A stretch of 38,107 nucleotides of DNA, taken from positions 247 through 38,353 of the forward strand of contig DIDN01000005.1 of the NCBI GenBank assembly GCA_002418185.1. The letters are read 5' to 3'. This document shows, one piece after another, positions 1-7,920 of the stretch; positions within the stretch are counted from its first letter, which is position 1; each line of letters opens with the position of its first letter. Below the pieces are notes generated by a model, which worked only from the letters and a program-made list of their open reading frames with translations, ran no database searches and was not told where the DNA came from. The position numbers and the translations under genes are program-made. The stretch comes from Deltaproteobacteria bacterium UBA5799. Lineage in GTDB: Bacteria > Desulfobacterota > GWC2-55-46.

Positions 1-77
1 GGGCCTGTAGCTCAGTTGGTTAGAGCGCTACCTTGACACGGTAGAGGTCGGCGGTTCGAAACCGCCCGTGCCTACCA
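1..77 (+). tRNA. tRNA-Val (GAC anticodon)
   Basis: The sequence folds as a cloverleaf with a D arm (GCTC/GAGC), an anticodon stem CTACC/GGTAG around loop TTGACAC (anticodon GAC, valine), a T arm GGCGG/CCGCC with TTCGAAA loop, and an encoded CCA end. The acceptor stem is imperfect: position 5 (C) faces U68, and pairs 1 and 6 are G-U type. It lies 112 bases upstream of thrS, in the same direction. Confidence 0.93.
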
Positions 78-102
78 TTTGCAATCCAAGGTATCATGCA
101 CC

Positions 103-143
103 ACTGCGGCAGGCGTTTTTTGCGCCGCTCGTGGCGGCTGATG
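103..143 (+). promoter_or_regulatory. GC-rich alternative hairpins in the thrS leader
   Basis: Between tRNA-Val and thrS, GCGGC near 108 can pair with GCCGC near 132 across a loop holding a T6 run. Alternatively CCGC near 133 can pair with GCGG near 142. The two helices share bases and exclude each other. This could be a leader structure or only tRNA 3' trailer; no tRNA-Thr-like anticodon mimic is evident. Confidence 0.25.
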
Positions 144-189
144 CCTTTTGTTGATTTCACGGAAACGGAGCTGGGCAATAGGGTCATTG

Positions 190-2118
190 ATGGTAAAAGT
201 GATTTTCCCGACCGGGGAGGAAAAAGAGTTCGCGCCGGAGGCGAGCCTCTTCGAAGTCTTGAAGGCCCATGACAAGGGCCTTCTGAAGAAGGCCGTGGCG
301 GCCAGGGTGGACGGCGCGGCAAGGGACTTGAGGTCCCGGCTCGGCGCCGGGAACGGGGCTGTGAAGGTCGAGCCAGTGGCGCTGGAATCGCCCGAAGGGC
401 TTGAGATACTCCGCCACTCCGCGGCGCACGTCATGGCCGAGGCGGTGAAGTCGCTTTACAAGGACGCCAGGATAGCCATTGGCCCTGCCATAGAGGACGG
501 CTTCTACTACGATTTCGAGGTCGACGAGCCCTTCACCCCCGAGGACATCGAGAAGATAGAAAAACGGATGGGGGAGATAATAAAGGGCGACCACCCGTTC
601 GCGAGAGAGGCAGTCTCAAGGGAAGAGGCCCTGAAGCTCTTCTCCGGCATGGGGGAGGTTTATAAGGAAGAGATAATCAACGAGCTCCCCGATGGCGAGG
701 TGAGCCTTTACAGGCACTCGGGCTTTGTCGACCTCTGCAGGGGGCCGCATATCCCCTCTACCGGCTGGATAAAGGCCTTCAAGCTCACCGGGGCAGCCGG
801 GGCCTACTGGAGGGGCGATGAAAAGCGCAGGATGCTCCAGAGGGTCTACGGCACTGCCTTTGCCAATAAAGACGACCTGAAGGCCTACATCGAGAGGATC
901 GAGGAGGCGAAGAGGAGGGACCACAGGAAGCTCGGAAAAGAGCTGGACCTCTTTTCCACGAACGAGCACATAGGCGCGGGGCTCGTCCTCTGGCACCCGA
1001 ACGGCTCGGTCGTAAGGGGCGTAATAGAGGACTTCTGGAGGGAGGAGCACGCCAGGGCCGATTACTCGATAATATACACCCCGCACATAGCGCAGGCGGG
1101 CCTCTGGAAGACGAGCGGGCACTGGGAGTTCTACCGGGAGAACCTCTTCTCCCCCATGGACGTCGAGGGGCAGGACTACATAGTCAAGCCAATGAACTGC
1201 CCGTTCCACATAAGCATCTACAAGAGCCGGCTCAGGAGCTACAGGGACCTGCCCATACGCTACGCGGAGCTCGGGACTGTATATAGATACGAGCGCTCCG
1301 GAGCGCTGCACGGGCTTTTGAGGGTCCGGGGCTTCACCCAGGACGACGCGCACATATTCATGACCCCGGCGCAGCTCGAGGACGAGATAAAAGGGGTCTT
1401 GAAGTTCACCCTTTTTGTATTAAATTCTTTTGGATTCAACGAATTTGATATATACTTGAGCACCAGGCCCGAGAAATACGTCGGGAGCCTCGAAAACTGG
1501 GCCAGGGCCGAAGCGGCGCTAAAGGGGGCTCTCGAAGCCCAGGGGCTTAAGTACAGCATAGACCCTGGCGAGGGCGTCTTCTACGGCCCGAAGATAGACA
1601 TAAAGATAAAGGACGTCCTCGGAAGGGCGTGGCAGTGCTCGACCATACAGGCCGACTTCAACCTGCCGGAAAGGTTCGACGTCACGTACAGGGACGAGAA
1701 CGGCGGGGAGAGCAGGCCCATAATGGTCCACAGGGCGCTCATGGGCTCGCTCGAGCGGTTCTTCGGCTGCCTTGTGGAGCACTATGCGGGCGCGTTCCCG
1801 GTGTGGCTCTCCCCGGTGCAGGCCATAGTCCTTACTGTTACCGAGAGGAACGACGACTTCGCCAGCGAGGTCCACAAGAAGCTAAAGGCCGAGGGCATAA
1901 GGGCCGAGCTCGACGTAAGGAACGAGAAGCTCGGGTTCAAGATACGGGAGGCGCAGCTCCGGAAGGTCCCGTACCAGCTCGTAATCGGCGACAAGGAGTC
2001 CGAGTCAAGGCAGGTCTCCCCGAGGCTCCGCGGAGGGGCAACGCTTCCGTCCATGACCGTCGACGAGTTCCTTGCGGTCGTGAAGGCCGAGAACAGGCCC
2101 GCTTCTCAGGCGGGCTGA
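190..2118 (+). CDS. thrS: threonine--tRNA ligase
   Basis: This enzyme charges tRNA-Thr with threonine in the cytoplasm. The 642-aa product equals the usual length of the family. An N-terminal TGS domain (about 1-62) is followed by the editing domain with the HxxxH motif (H76, H80). The class II catalytic core carries the zinc ligand cysteine in MNCPFH (C337), motif 2 in RYAELGTVYRYE, and the histidine of VHRALMGSLERF (H514). The C-terminal anticodon-binding domain starts near VLTVTERNDD. I chose the ATG at 190 because MVKVIFPTG is the normal start of the TGS domain; an in-frame TTG at 148 would add 14 non-conserved residues. It heads the block that runs into infC, rpmI, rplT, pheS and pheT. 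Confidence 0.97.
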   Translation: MVKVIFPTGEEKEFAPEASLFEVLKAHDKGLLKKAVAARVDGAARDLRSRLGAGNGAVKVEPVALESPEGLEILRHSAAHVMAEAVKSLYKDARIAIGPAIEDGFYYDFEVDEPFTPEDIEKIEKRMGEIIKGDHPFAREAVSREEALKLFSGMGEVYKEEIINELPDGEVSLYRHSGFVDLCRGPHIPSTGWIKAFKLTGAAGAYWRGDEKRRMLQRVYGTAFANKDDLKAYIERIEEAKRRDHRKLGKELDLFSTNEHIGAGLVLWHPNGSVVRGVIEDFWREEHARADYSIIYTPHIAQAGLWKTSGHWEFYRENLFSPMDVEGQDYIVKPMNCPFHISIYKSRLRSYRDLPIRYAELGTVYRYERSGALHGLLRVRGFTQDDAHIFMTPAQLEDEIKGVLKFTLFVLNSFGFNEFDIYLSTRPEKYVGSLENWARAEAALKGALEAQGLKYSIDPGEGVFYGPKIDIKIKDVLGRAWQCSTIQADFNLPERFDVTYRDENGGESRPIMVHRALMGSLERFFGCLVEHYAGAFPVWLSPVQAIVLTVTERNDDFASEVHKKLKAEGIRAELDVRNEKLGFKIREAQLRKVPYQLVIGDKESESRQVSPRLRGGATLPSMTVDEFLAVVKAENRPASQAG

Positions 2119-2181
2119 CCTGGAGGCAGTTTTCCCGTTCCGATTCTGTATGCTTTAAGGCCGCACAGGCCCGAAATAGTT

Positions 2182-2190
2182 AGGGGGTGA
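2182..2190 (+). promoter_or_regulatory. Shine-Dalgarno sequence that fixes the AUA start of infC
   Basis: AGGGGGTGA differs from the ideal AGGAGGTGA at one base. It ends six bases before ATA at 2197. The reading frame upstream is closed by TGA at 2188, inside this site, so no ATG, GTG or TTG lies between the stop and codon 11 of the conserved protein. Confidence 0.75.
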
Positions 2191-2196
2191 TTTTTC

Positions 2197-2766
2197 ATAG
2201 CAAGGGATACCACGAGAATAAACAGGATGATAAGGGTGCCGCAGGTGAGGGTCATCGACGCCGAGGGCAACCAGCTCGGGGTCATGGCCACCAGGGACGC
2301 GCTCGCCGCGGCCGAGAACGTGGGGCTTGATCTCGTAGAGGTGGCCCCGACCGCGAACCCGCCGGTCTGCCGCATCATGGACTACGGCAAGTTCAAGTAC
2401 CAGTCGAGCAAGAAGGCCAAGGAAGCGAAGAAGAAGCAGAGCGTAATCAGCATCAAGGAGATGAAGCTCCGTGGCAAGACCGGTGAGCACGATTTCCAGT
2501 TCAAGCTCCGGAACATAAAGAGGTTCCTGAACGAGGGCGACAAGGTAAAGGTCACCATCATCTTCAGGGGCCGCGAGATAACGCACACGGAGCTGGGCAT
2601 GGGGATGCTCAAGAGGGTGGCCGAAGAGTTGAGGGACACGGCGGTCATCGAGTCGGCCCCGAGGCTCGAGGGCCGGAACATGAGCATGATCCTGGCGCCC
2701 CAGAAGGTCGAGAAGCCGCAAAAGGAAGCGGCCCAGGAAGCAGGGGCCGGAACACAGGAGGAATAG
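2197..2766 (+). CDS. infC: translation initiation factor IF-3, apparent AUA start
   Basis: IF3 binds the 30S subunit, prevents premature 50S joining and proofreads the start codon. Conserved IF3 sequence begins before the first ATG (2227): IARDTTRINRMIRVPQVRVI is the family's N-terminus, followed by the PTANPPVCRIMDYGKFKYQ linker region and the C-terminal domain (KEMKLRGKTGEHDFQFK, VTIIFRGREITH). Reading back, the frame is closed by TGA at 2188 and the only codon in the right place is ATA at 2197, six bases after a near-perfect Shine-Dalgarno. The product would be 189 aa. In E. coli infC starts with AUU and IF3 represses its own synthesis by rejecting that start; AUA here could serve the same feedback. 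The C-terminal tail is rich in Glu, Gln and Ala. Confidence 0.93.
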   Translation: MARDTTRINRMIRVPQVRVIDAEGNQLGVMATRDALAAAENVGLDLVEVAPTANPPVCRIMDYGKFKYQSSKKAKEAKKKQSVISIKEMKLRGKTGEHDFQFKLRNIKRFLNEGDKVKVTIIFRGREITHTELGMGMLKRVAEELRDTAVIESAPRLEGRNMSMILAPQKVEKPQKEAAQEAGAGTQEE

Positions 2767-2772
2767 AAGGCA

Positions 2773-2970
2773 ATGCCCAAGCTTAAGACGAACAAGGGTG
2801 CCGCCAAGAGGTTCAAGATAACCGGCACAGGCAAGGTCAAGAGGGGGAAGTCCGGCATGAGGCACATCCTCACGAGCAAGGCCAGCAAGGCCAAGAGGGT
2901 GCTCAGGAAATCCGGCCTCATCTCGGAAACGCACGAGGACTCCATAAAGAAGCTCCTGCCCTACGGTTAA
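2773..2970 (+). CDS. rpmI: 50S ribosomal protein L35
   Basis: The product is 65 aa, basic, and begins MPKLKTNKGAAKRFKITGTG, the standard L35 signature, ending ISETHEDSIKKLLPYG. The usual length is 64-66 aa. It starts six bases after the infC stop, so the two genes are probably translated from one mRNA. L35 is a small protein of the large ribosomal subunit. The infC-rpmI-rplT order is conserved in most bacteria. Confidence 0.97.
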   Translation: MPKLKTNKGAAKRFKITGTGKVKRGKSGMRHILTSKASKAKRVLRKSGLISETHEDSIKKLLPYG

Positions 2971-2982
2971 GGGGGGCTTTGT

Positions 2983-3040
2983 CCGGCCGCTCTGGCCGGC
3001 CATTTACAGGTATAGAGGCGGGGCGCGGGCCGTCCGGCCC
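2983..3040 (+). promoter_or_regulatory. structured rpmI-rplT spacer with GC-rich hairpins
   Basis: The 121-base gap between rpmI and rplT is long for this operon. It holds CCGGCC (2983-2988) pairing with GGCCGG (2994-2999), then GGGCC/GGCCC (3027-3040), and a further possible CCCGG/CCGGG pairing to about 3058. No T-run follows, so simple termination is unlikely. L20 autoregulates this operon through mRNA structures in E. coli and B. subtilis; a similar role here is inference. Confidence 0.4.
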
Positions 3041-3091
3041 CCGGGGTTATGACCGGGCCCGCCGCATGAAATCACCAAGCAAGGAGCAGTT

Positions 3092-3451
3092 ATGCCGAGG
3101 GTCAAAAGAGGCGTCAACGCCAAGAAGAAGAGAAAGAAGGTATTAAAGGCCGCAAAGGGCTACAGGGCCGGTCGCGGAAAGCTCTACCGCATAGCGACCG
3201 AGGCCGTGGACAGGGCCCTCGTGTACGCGTACGCGCACAGGAGGACCAAGAAGAGGGAGATAAGGAGCCTCTGGATAGCCAGGATAAACGCGGCAGCCAG
3301 GATGAACGACATCTCCTACAGCCGCCTCATGAACGGGCTGCTTCGGGCCAACGTCGAGATAGACAGGAAGACCCTGGCGGACATGGCAGTAAAGGACCCG
3401 GCCGCCTTTGCCAAGGTCGTCGAGGTAGCAAAGACCAATCTCGCTGCATGA
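3092..3451 (+). CDS. rplT: 50S ribosomal protein L20
   Basis: The product is 119 aa and starts MPRVKRGVNAKKKRKKVLKA, the long basic tail typical of L20, followed by the globular domain with LWIARINAAARMNDISYSRLMNGL. L20 binds 23S rRNA early in large-subunit assembly and in several bacteria represses its own operon. A Shine-Dalgarno AAGGAG lies just upstream. The stop codon overlaps the start of pheS (ATGA), which suggests translational coupling. Isoleucine is read mostly as AUA (five of six) and arginine largely as AGG in this normally highly expressed gene. Confidence 0.97.
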   Translation: MPRVKRGVNAKKKRKKVLKAAKGYRAGRGKLYRIATEAVDRALVYAYAHRRTKKREIRSLWIARINAAARMNDISYSRLMNGLLRANVEIDRKTLADMAVKDPAAFAKVVEVAKTNLAA

Positions 3452-4464
3452 GCCGGAGAGTCGAAGACCTCGAGCGGGAAGCCCTCCAGGAGCTGTCAAG
3501 GGCCTCCTCCGAAAGGGAGTCCCTCAGGGAGGCCCGGAACAGGTACCTCGGGAGGAAGGGAGAGGTAGCGGAGCTTCTGAAGGGCCTCGGCTCCCTCCCG
3601 CCTGAAGAGAGAAAGAAGGCCGGGGAGGCCGTAAATAACCTTAAGGACCGGCTCGAGGAGGCCTTCGACGGCGCGCTCTCGGCATTCGATGAAAGCGAGA
3701 AGAGGGAAAGGCTCGAGAAGGAACGGGTTGACATAACCCTGCCCGGCAGGTCCATCCGCCCCGGAAAGCTCCATCCGGTAACCCGGATAACGGACGAGAT
3801 AGAAGACATCTTCACGGGCCTGGGCTTCGACATAGCTGAGGGCCCCGAAGTCGAGCTCGACTATTATAATTTCGAGGCCCTCAATTTCCCCAAGGACCAC
3901 CCCGCCAGGGACATGCAGGACACCTTCTTCATCTCGGATGAAGTGGTGCTCCGCACCCACACTTCCCCCGTCCAGATACGCGTGATGGAGAAGGGGCGTC
4001 CGCCGCTCCGTGTCATAGCCCCCGGCACGGTATACCGGAGGGACTCCGACCTCACGCATTCCCCGATGTTCCACCAGATAGAGGGTTTCATGGTGGACAG
4101 GGACATATCGTTCGCAAACCTGAAGGCCGTGCTCACGCTCTTCCTTGAAAGGCTTTTCGGCGGGACAGCCGTGAGGTTCCGTCCGAGCTTCTTCCCGTTC
4201 GTGGAGCCCGGGGCAGAGGTGGACATAAGGTGCGTCATCTGCGGCGGCAATGGCTGCAGGGTCTGCAAGGGCTCGGGCTGGCTCGAGATACTTGGCGCGG
4301 GCATGATACACCCGAACGTCTTTAGAAAAGTCGGGTACGACCCAGGTGAATACAGCGGCTTCGCGTTCGGGCTCGGGGTAGAGAGGGTCGCTATGCTCAA
4401 GTTCGGCATAGGCGACCTGAGGCTCCTTTTCGAGAACGATATGAGGTTTTTGGAGCAGTTTTAG
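3448..4464 (+). CDS. pheS: phenylalanine--tRNA ligase alpha subunit
   Basis: This is the catalytic subunit of the alpha2-beta2 enzyme that charges tRNA-Phe. The 338-aa length is normal. An N-terminal coiled-coil arm (about 1-90) that contacts tRNA is followed by the class II core: HPVTRITDEIEDIFTGLGF, motif 2 around LRVIAPGTVYRRDSD and THSPMFHQIEGFMVD, and motif 3 in GFAFGLGVERVAMLKFGI. The cluster CVICGGNGCRVCKGSGW is a cysteine-rich loop common in this family. The ATG overlaps the rplT stop by four bases. A REP-like repeat lies between it and pheT. Confidence 0.97.
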   Translation: MSRRVEDLEREALQELSRASSERESLREARNRYLGRKGEVAELLKGLGSLPPEERKKAGEAVNNLKDRLEEAFDGALSAFDESEKRERLEKERVDITLPGRSIRPGKLHPVTRITDEIEDIFTGLGFDIAEGPEVELDYYNFEALNFPKDHPARDMQDTFFISDEVVLRTHTSPVQIRVMEKGRPPLRVIAPGTVYRRDSDLTHSPMFHQIEGFMVDRDISFANLKAVLTLFLERLFGGTAVRFRPSFFPFVEPGAEVDIRCVICGGNGCRVCKGSGWLEILGAGMIHPNVFRKVGYDPGEYSGFAFGLGVERVAMLKFGIGDLRLLFENDMRFLEQF

Positions 4465-4472
4465 AGGCTTTT

Positions 4473-4500
4473 GTCATTCTGAGCGAAGCGAAGAATCTCG
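4473..4500 (+). repeat. REP-like repeat, family A, between pheS and pheT
   Basis: The sequence GTCATTCTGAGCG followed by AAGCGAAGAATCTCG is one of at least five related copies in this window (others near 7921, 8387, 16894 and 16944). It sits in the 103-base gap between pheS and pheT, genes that usually touch or nearly touch, so it looks like an insertion that leaves the operon intact. Confidence 0.75.
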
Positions 4501-4567
4501 CTTGCCAGACGGCAGGTATTCTGTTTTTCCTTTCTTATCCGACAACTTATTCCAAAAAGGTAATAAA

Positions 4568-6949
4568 ATGCTTTTCAGCTATAACTGGCTCAAGGAGTAC
4601 CTCGAAGGCGCGCCGCCCGCCCGCGAGCTCGCGGAAAGGCTCACCATGACCGGCACCGAGATCGAGTCGGTCGTCGAGACCGGCGGCGGGTTCACGAACG
4701 TCGTGACCGCCCAGGTCGTTGAGTGCGAGAGGCACCCGAACGCCGACAAGCTCTCGCTCTGCAAGGTGAGGACCGACAGGGAGGAACTCTCTATAGTCTG
4801 CGGCGCAAGGAACATGAAACCCGGGGATAAGGTCGCCCTGGCCCTTCCGGGAGCCGAGCTTCCGGGCGGCTTCAAGATAAAGAAGTCCAAAATACGCGGT
4901 GTCGAGTCCCAGGGCATGATGTGCTCCGAGGTGGAGCTGGGGCTCAAGGACACATCCGAGGGGATAATGATACTCCCCGAGGACGCGCCGCTCGGGGTGG
5001 ACTTCCGGACACTATTGGGTGCTGATTTCATGATGGAAGCAGGCATAACCCCGAACAGGGCGGACCTCCTTTCAATTAGGGGCATGGCACGTGAAGCGGC
5101 AGCCGTCACCGGGGCCGCCTTCAAGGATAAGGAATTCAGGGTCGAGGAGGCGGGGAGGCCCGTAGGCGAGTGCGCCGCCGTCTCGATAGAAAAAGACGCG
5201 CCATGCAGGAGGTACGCTGCAAGGGTGGTGGATGGCGTTACCATAGGCCCCTCTCCGGACGACGTCAAGGCAAGGCTCGAAGCCCACGGCGTAAGGTCCA
5301 TAAACAACGTGGTCGACGTTACGAACCTCGTCCTTCTCGAAACAGGGCAGCCGCTTCACGCCTTCGACCTCGACAGGCTCGACGGGGCCTCCGTAAACGT
5401 CAGGCCCGCAAGGGAAGGCGAGACGATAATAACCATAGACGGCAAGGAGCGCAAGCTCGACCCCTCGATGCTCGTCATTGCCGATAAAAACGGCCCTGCG
5501 GCCCTCGCCGGCGTAATGGGCGGCAGTCCCAGCGAAGTGACCGACTCCACGAAACGGGTCCTCATAGAGAGCGCGTGGTTCGAGCCTTCGAGCGTAAGGA
5601 GGACATCGAGGAAGCTCTCCCTCTCTACCGAATCATCTTACAGGTTCGAGAGGGGCGTCGATATCGAAGGGGTCGCGAAGGCCCTGGACATGGCCGCAAG
5701 CCTCATCCTCAAGCTCGCGGGCGGAAAGGCCGCCAAAGGCCCTATCGACATCTATCCGGGAAAGGCCGCGCCTCCAGAGATAGCTTTCAGTACGGAAAGG
5801 GCATCCAGGGTGCTCGGCATCGGGGTAAAGACGGAACAGGTGCTCGATATCCTCGGAAGGCTCGGCATATCGGCCCGCGAGTCCTCGCCGGGGGTGGTAA
5901 GCGCCCTGCCTCCGACATACAGGATGGACCTCACGACTGAGATAGACCTCATGGAAGAGGTCGCCCGGATTTTCGGGTATAATAATATACCGACCACATT
6001 ACCGATAGCGACTGTCGCCCCCGGCGAGACCGGGAAGCCTACGGCCTTCAAGCGGAGGATAAGAAGCCTCCTCTCAGGCGCCGGCTTTACCGAGGTCATG
6101 AACTACAGCTTCGTCTCGAAGGAGCTTTTCGCCATGGCCGGTGAGGGCGCGGGTGTCGAGCTCCTTAACCCGCTTACCGAGGAGCAGACGGTAATGAGGG
6201 CGGACCTTATCCCGTCGCTCCTTGAGAACATGGCCCGGAACCTCGCGCACAAGCGCGAGGACCTGAGGATATTCGAGCTGGCCCCGGCGTTCGTCCCCGG
6301 AGAAGGCGTCCCCGTGGAAAAATGGAAGGTAGCGGGGCTCCTCTACGGCCTTCGCTACGAGCCGGGATGGAGCTTTCCGAAGGACGCGGTCGATTTCTTC
6401 GATACCAAGGGTGTCGTCGAGCGACTGCTCGAAGGACTGGGGGCGGAAGGGGCCCGCTTCGAGGCCGCGGTGCACCCGCTCCTTCATCCCGGTAAAACCG
6501 CCGCCCTCAAGGCCGGCGGCAAGCCCGCCGGGATTTTAGGCGAGCTCCACCCCGACCTCCTGGACCGCTACGGCCTCCGTAAGCCCGCATACGTTTTCGA
6601 GCTGGATGTCGAGCCGATAGAGAAGGCGTCCGGCAAAGGGAAAAAATACAGGGAACTCCCGAGGTTCCCTGAGTCGGCCAGGGACATAGCCTTCATAGTC
6701 TCCGAAGGTGTGCCGTTCGGCGATATCATGGAGGCCATTAGGAAGACGGACCTGAAAACTATTGAAACGGTTGAATTGTTTGATGTATACTATGGCCGGA
6801 ACATACCTTCCGGGACAAGGAGTCTTGCGGTCCGAGTGACCTACCGGTCAAGGGAGAGGACCCTTACCAACCAGGAAGTCGAGGAAACGCACGGCAGGGT
6901 AGTAAAGACGCTTTTCGAGAGGTTCAAGGCGGAAGTCCGGGTTTCATGA
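4568..6949 (+). CDS. pheT: phenylalanine--tRNA ligase beta subunit
   Basis: This is the structural and editing subunit of PheRS. The 793-aa product matches the usual size of about 795. It begins MLFSYNWLKEYLEGAPPA, then carries the EMAP/tRNA-binding domain (VVTAQVVECERHPNADKLSL, IVCGARNMKPGDKVALALPGA), the B3/B4 editing region (VVDVTNLVLLETGQPLHAFDLD), B5, the class II-like core (EEVARIFGYNNIPTTLP) and a C-terminal FDX-ACB anticodon domain (LPRFPESARDIAFIV). I chose ATG 4568 because MLFSYNWL is the conserved start and AAAAGG lies upstream; longer in-frame readings from 4502 run into the repeat and are not conserved. Confidence 0.97.
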   Translation: MLFSYNWLKEYLEGAPPARELAERLTMTGTEIESVVETGGGFTNVVTAQVVECERHPNADKLSLCKVRTDREELSIVCGARNMKPGDKVALALPGAELPGGFKIKKSKIRGVESQGMMCSEVELGLKDTSEGIMILPEDAPLGVDFRTLLGADFMMEAGITPNRADLLSIRGMAREAAAVTGAAFKDKEFRVEEAGRPVGECAAVSIEKDAPCRRYAARVVDGVTIGPSPDDVKARLEAHGVRSINNVVDVTNLVLLETGQPLHAFDLDRLDGASVNVRPAREGETIITIDGKERKLDPSMLVIADKNGPAALAGVMGGSPSEVTDSTKRVLIESAWFEPSSVRRTSRKLSLSTESSYRFERGVDIEGVAKALDMAASLILKLAGGKAAKGPIDIYPGKAAPPEIAFSTERASRVLGIGVKTEQVLDILGRLGISARESSPGVVSALPPTYRMDLTTEIDLMEEVARIFGYNNIPTTLPIATVAPGETGKPTAFKRRIRSLLSGAGFTEVMNYSFVSKELFAMAGEGAGVELLNPLTEEQTVMRADLIPSLLENMARNLAHKREDLRIFELAPAFVPGEGVPVEKWKVAGLLYGLRYEPGWSFPKDAVDFFDTKGVVERLLEGLGAEGARFEAAVHPLLHPGKTAALKAGGKPAGILGELHPDLLDRYGLRKPAYVFELDVEPIEKASGKGKKYRELPRFPESARDIAFIVSEGVPFGDIMEAIRKTDLKTIETVELFDVYYGRNIPSGTRSLAVRVTYRSRERTLTNQEVEETHGRVVKTLFERFKAEVRVS

Positions 6950-6992
6950 TGATGCGCAGCATTCAGTCCCGCTTTTAAGAGGAGGTTTTACC

Positions 6993-7301
6993 ATGACCAA
7001 GGCGGATATCGTAGAGATTGTCTTCGAGAAGGTAGGCTTTTCAAAGAAGGACGTGTCCACCGTAATCGAGGAGATTTTCGAGACCATCAAGACGACCCTC
7101 GAGACGGGCGAGAAGGTCAAGATCTCCGGCTTCGGCAATTTCACCATCCGCCAGAAGAGGGCCAGGAGGGGCAGAAACCCCCAGACCGGCAGCGAGATAA
7201 CCATAGAAGAGCGCAGGGTCATGACCTTCAAGGCGAGCCAGCTCCTCAAGAAAGCCATAAACCAGGGCGCCCAGGTGCAGACGCCGACAGCGGCAGTATA
7301 G
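6993..7301 (+). CDS. ihfA: integration host factor alpha subunit
   Basis: This is a small DNA-bending protein of the HU/IHF family, 102 aa. It begins MTKADIVEIVFEKVGFSKKD, contains the dimer core GEKVKISGFGNFTIRQKRAR, and the DNA-intercalating arm RRGRNPQTGSEITI with the conserved Asn-Pro, then VMTFKASQLLKKAIN. A strong Shine-Dalgarno (GAGGAGG) precedes the ATG. Position directly after pheT is the classical place for ihfA, which is why I call alpha rather than beta or HU. IHF acts in recombination, replication and sigma54-dependent transcription. Confidence 0.93.
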   Translation: MTKADIVEIVFEKVGFSKKDVSTVIEEIFETIKTTLETGEKVKISGFGNFTIRQKRARRGRNPQTGSEITIEERRVMTFKASQLLKKAINQGAQVQTPTAAV

Positions 7302-7415
7302 CCTTAAAGCCTGTTTTCAATCGGTCTTGTGAGCCGCGGCCCCGAAGGCCCTGCGGCGCGATGAGCCACGGAAGCTTTCTCGACACCCAGTTGAAGAGAA
7401 CCCCTGAAGGCCCTG

Positions 7416-7766
7416 ATGACGCAGATACCGGAAAAGCTCTATTTCAAGATCGGCGAAGTCGCAAGCATCACCAAGGTCAAGCCCTATGTCCTCAGGTACT
7501 GGGAAAGCGAGTTCAGGATAATAAACCCGAAGAAGTCCCTAACGAAGCAGAGGGTTTACAGCAGGCGCGATATAGAGCTGATTCTCGATATAAAGCGGCT
7601 TCTTTACAAGGAAGGCTTCACGCTCGAAGGGGCGAAGAAGAAGGTCAAGGAGATACAGGCCGAGCGCGCGAAGCAGCTGGACCTCGGCTTTTCTGAAAAG
7701 AAGGTGAACGGCGCATTGAAGGCCATAAAAAAGGAGCTTGCGTCCATAAGGAAGATGCTGGCCTGA
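7416..7766 (+). CDS. MerR-family transcriptional regulator
   Basis: The product is 116 aa. The N-terminal winged helix-turn-helix reads KLYFKIGEVASITKVKPYVLRYWE, the MerR signature with the aromatic-rich VLRYWE helix, followed by KQRVYSRRDIELILDIKRLLYKEGFTLEGAKKKV. The C-terminal 35 residues are a short charged helix that probably dimerises, with no metal-binding cysteines or ligand domain. Its position after ihfA and before tRNA-Pro is familiar to me from deltaproteobacteria. Its target is unknown. The ATG at 7416 fits the family start; no strong Shine-Dalgarno is evident. Confidence 0.88.
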   Translation: MTQIPEKLYFKIGEVASITKVKPYVLRYWESEFRIINPKKSLTKQRVYSRRDIELILDIKRLLYKEGFTLEGAKKKVKEIQAERAKQLDLGFSEKKVNGALKAIKKELASIRKMLA

Positions 7767-7855
7767 GGTTTTTCCCGGGGTTTTTTCTGGAAAGGCGTTG
7801 GGCGGTGTGCTAATATCTTTTTGGTCGCATAGCGCACCCGACCATTGAATCGTAC

Positions 7856-7872
7856 GGGGGCCGCAGGCCCCC
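7856..7872 (+). terminator. possible hairpin terminator after the merR-like gene
   Basis: GGGGGCC (7856-7862) pairs perfectly with GGCCCCC (7866-7872) over loop GCA, followed by TTAAAAATT. The T-tract is poor, so termination would be weak or bidirectional. Confidence 0.35.
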
Positions 7873-7920
7873 TTAAAAATTCCCGAGAACTAAAACGGGG
7901 AAGGTCAAAAAGCAACTCCG

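Noticed and set aside
148..189. TTG at 148 as the thrS start
   Set aside because: It adds 14 residues not seen in ThrRS, while ATG 190 gives the conserved TGS start and the standard 642-aa length.
95..189. Possible leader peptide for thrS attenuation
   Set aside because: The frame from ATG 95 has no run of threonine codons and continues into thrS out of frame without a nearby stop.
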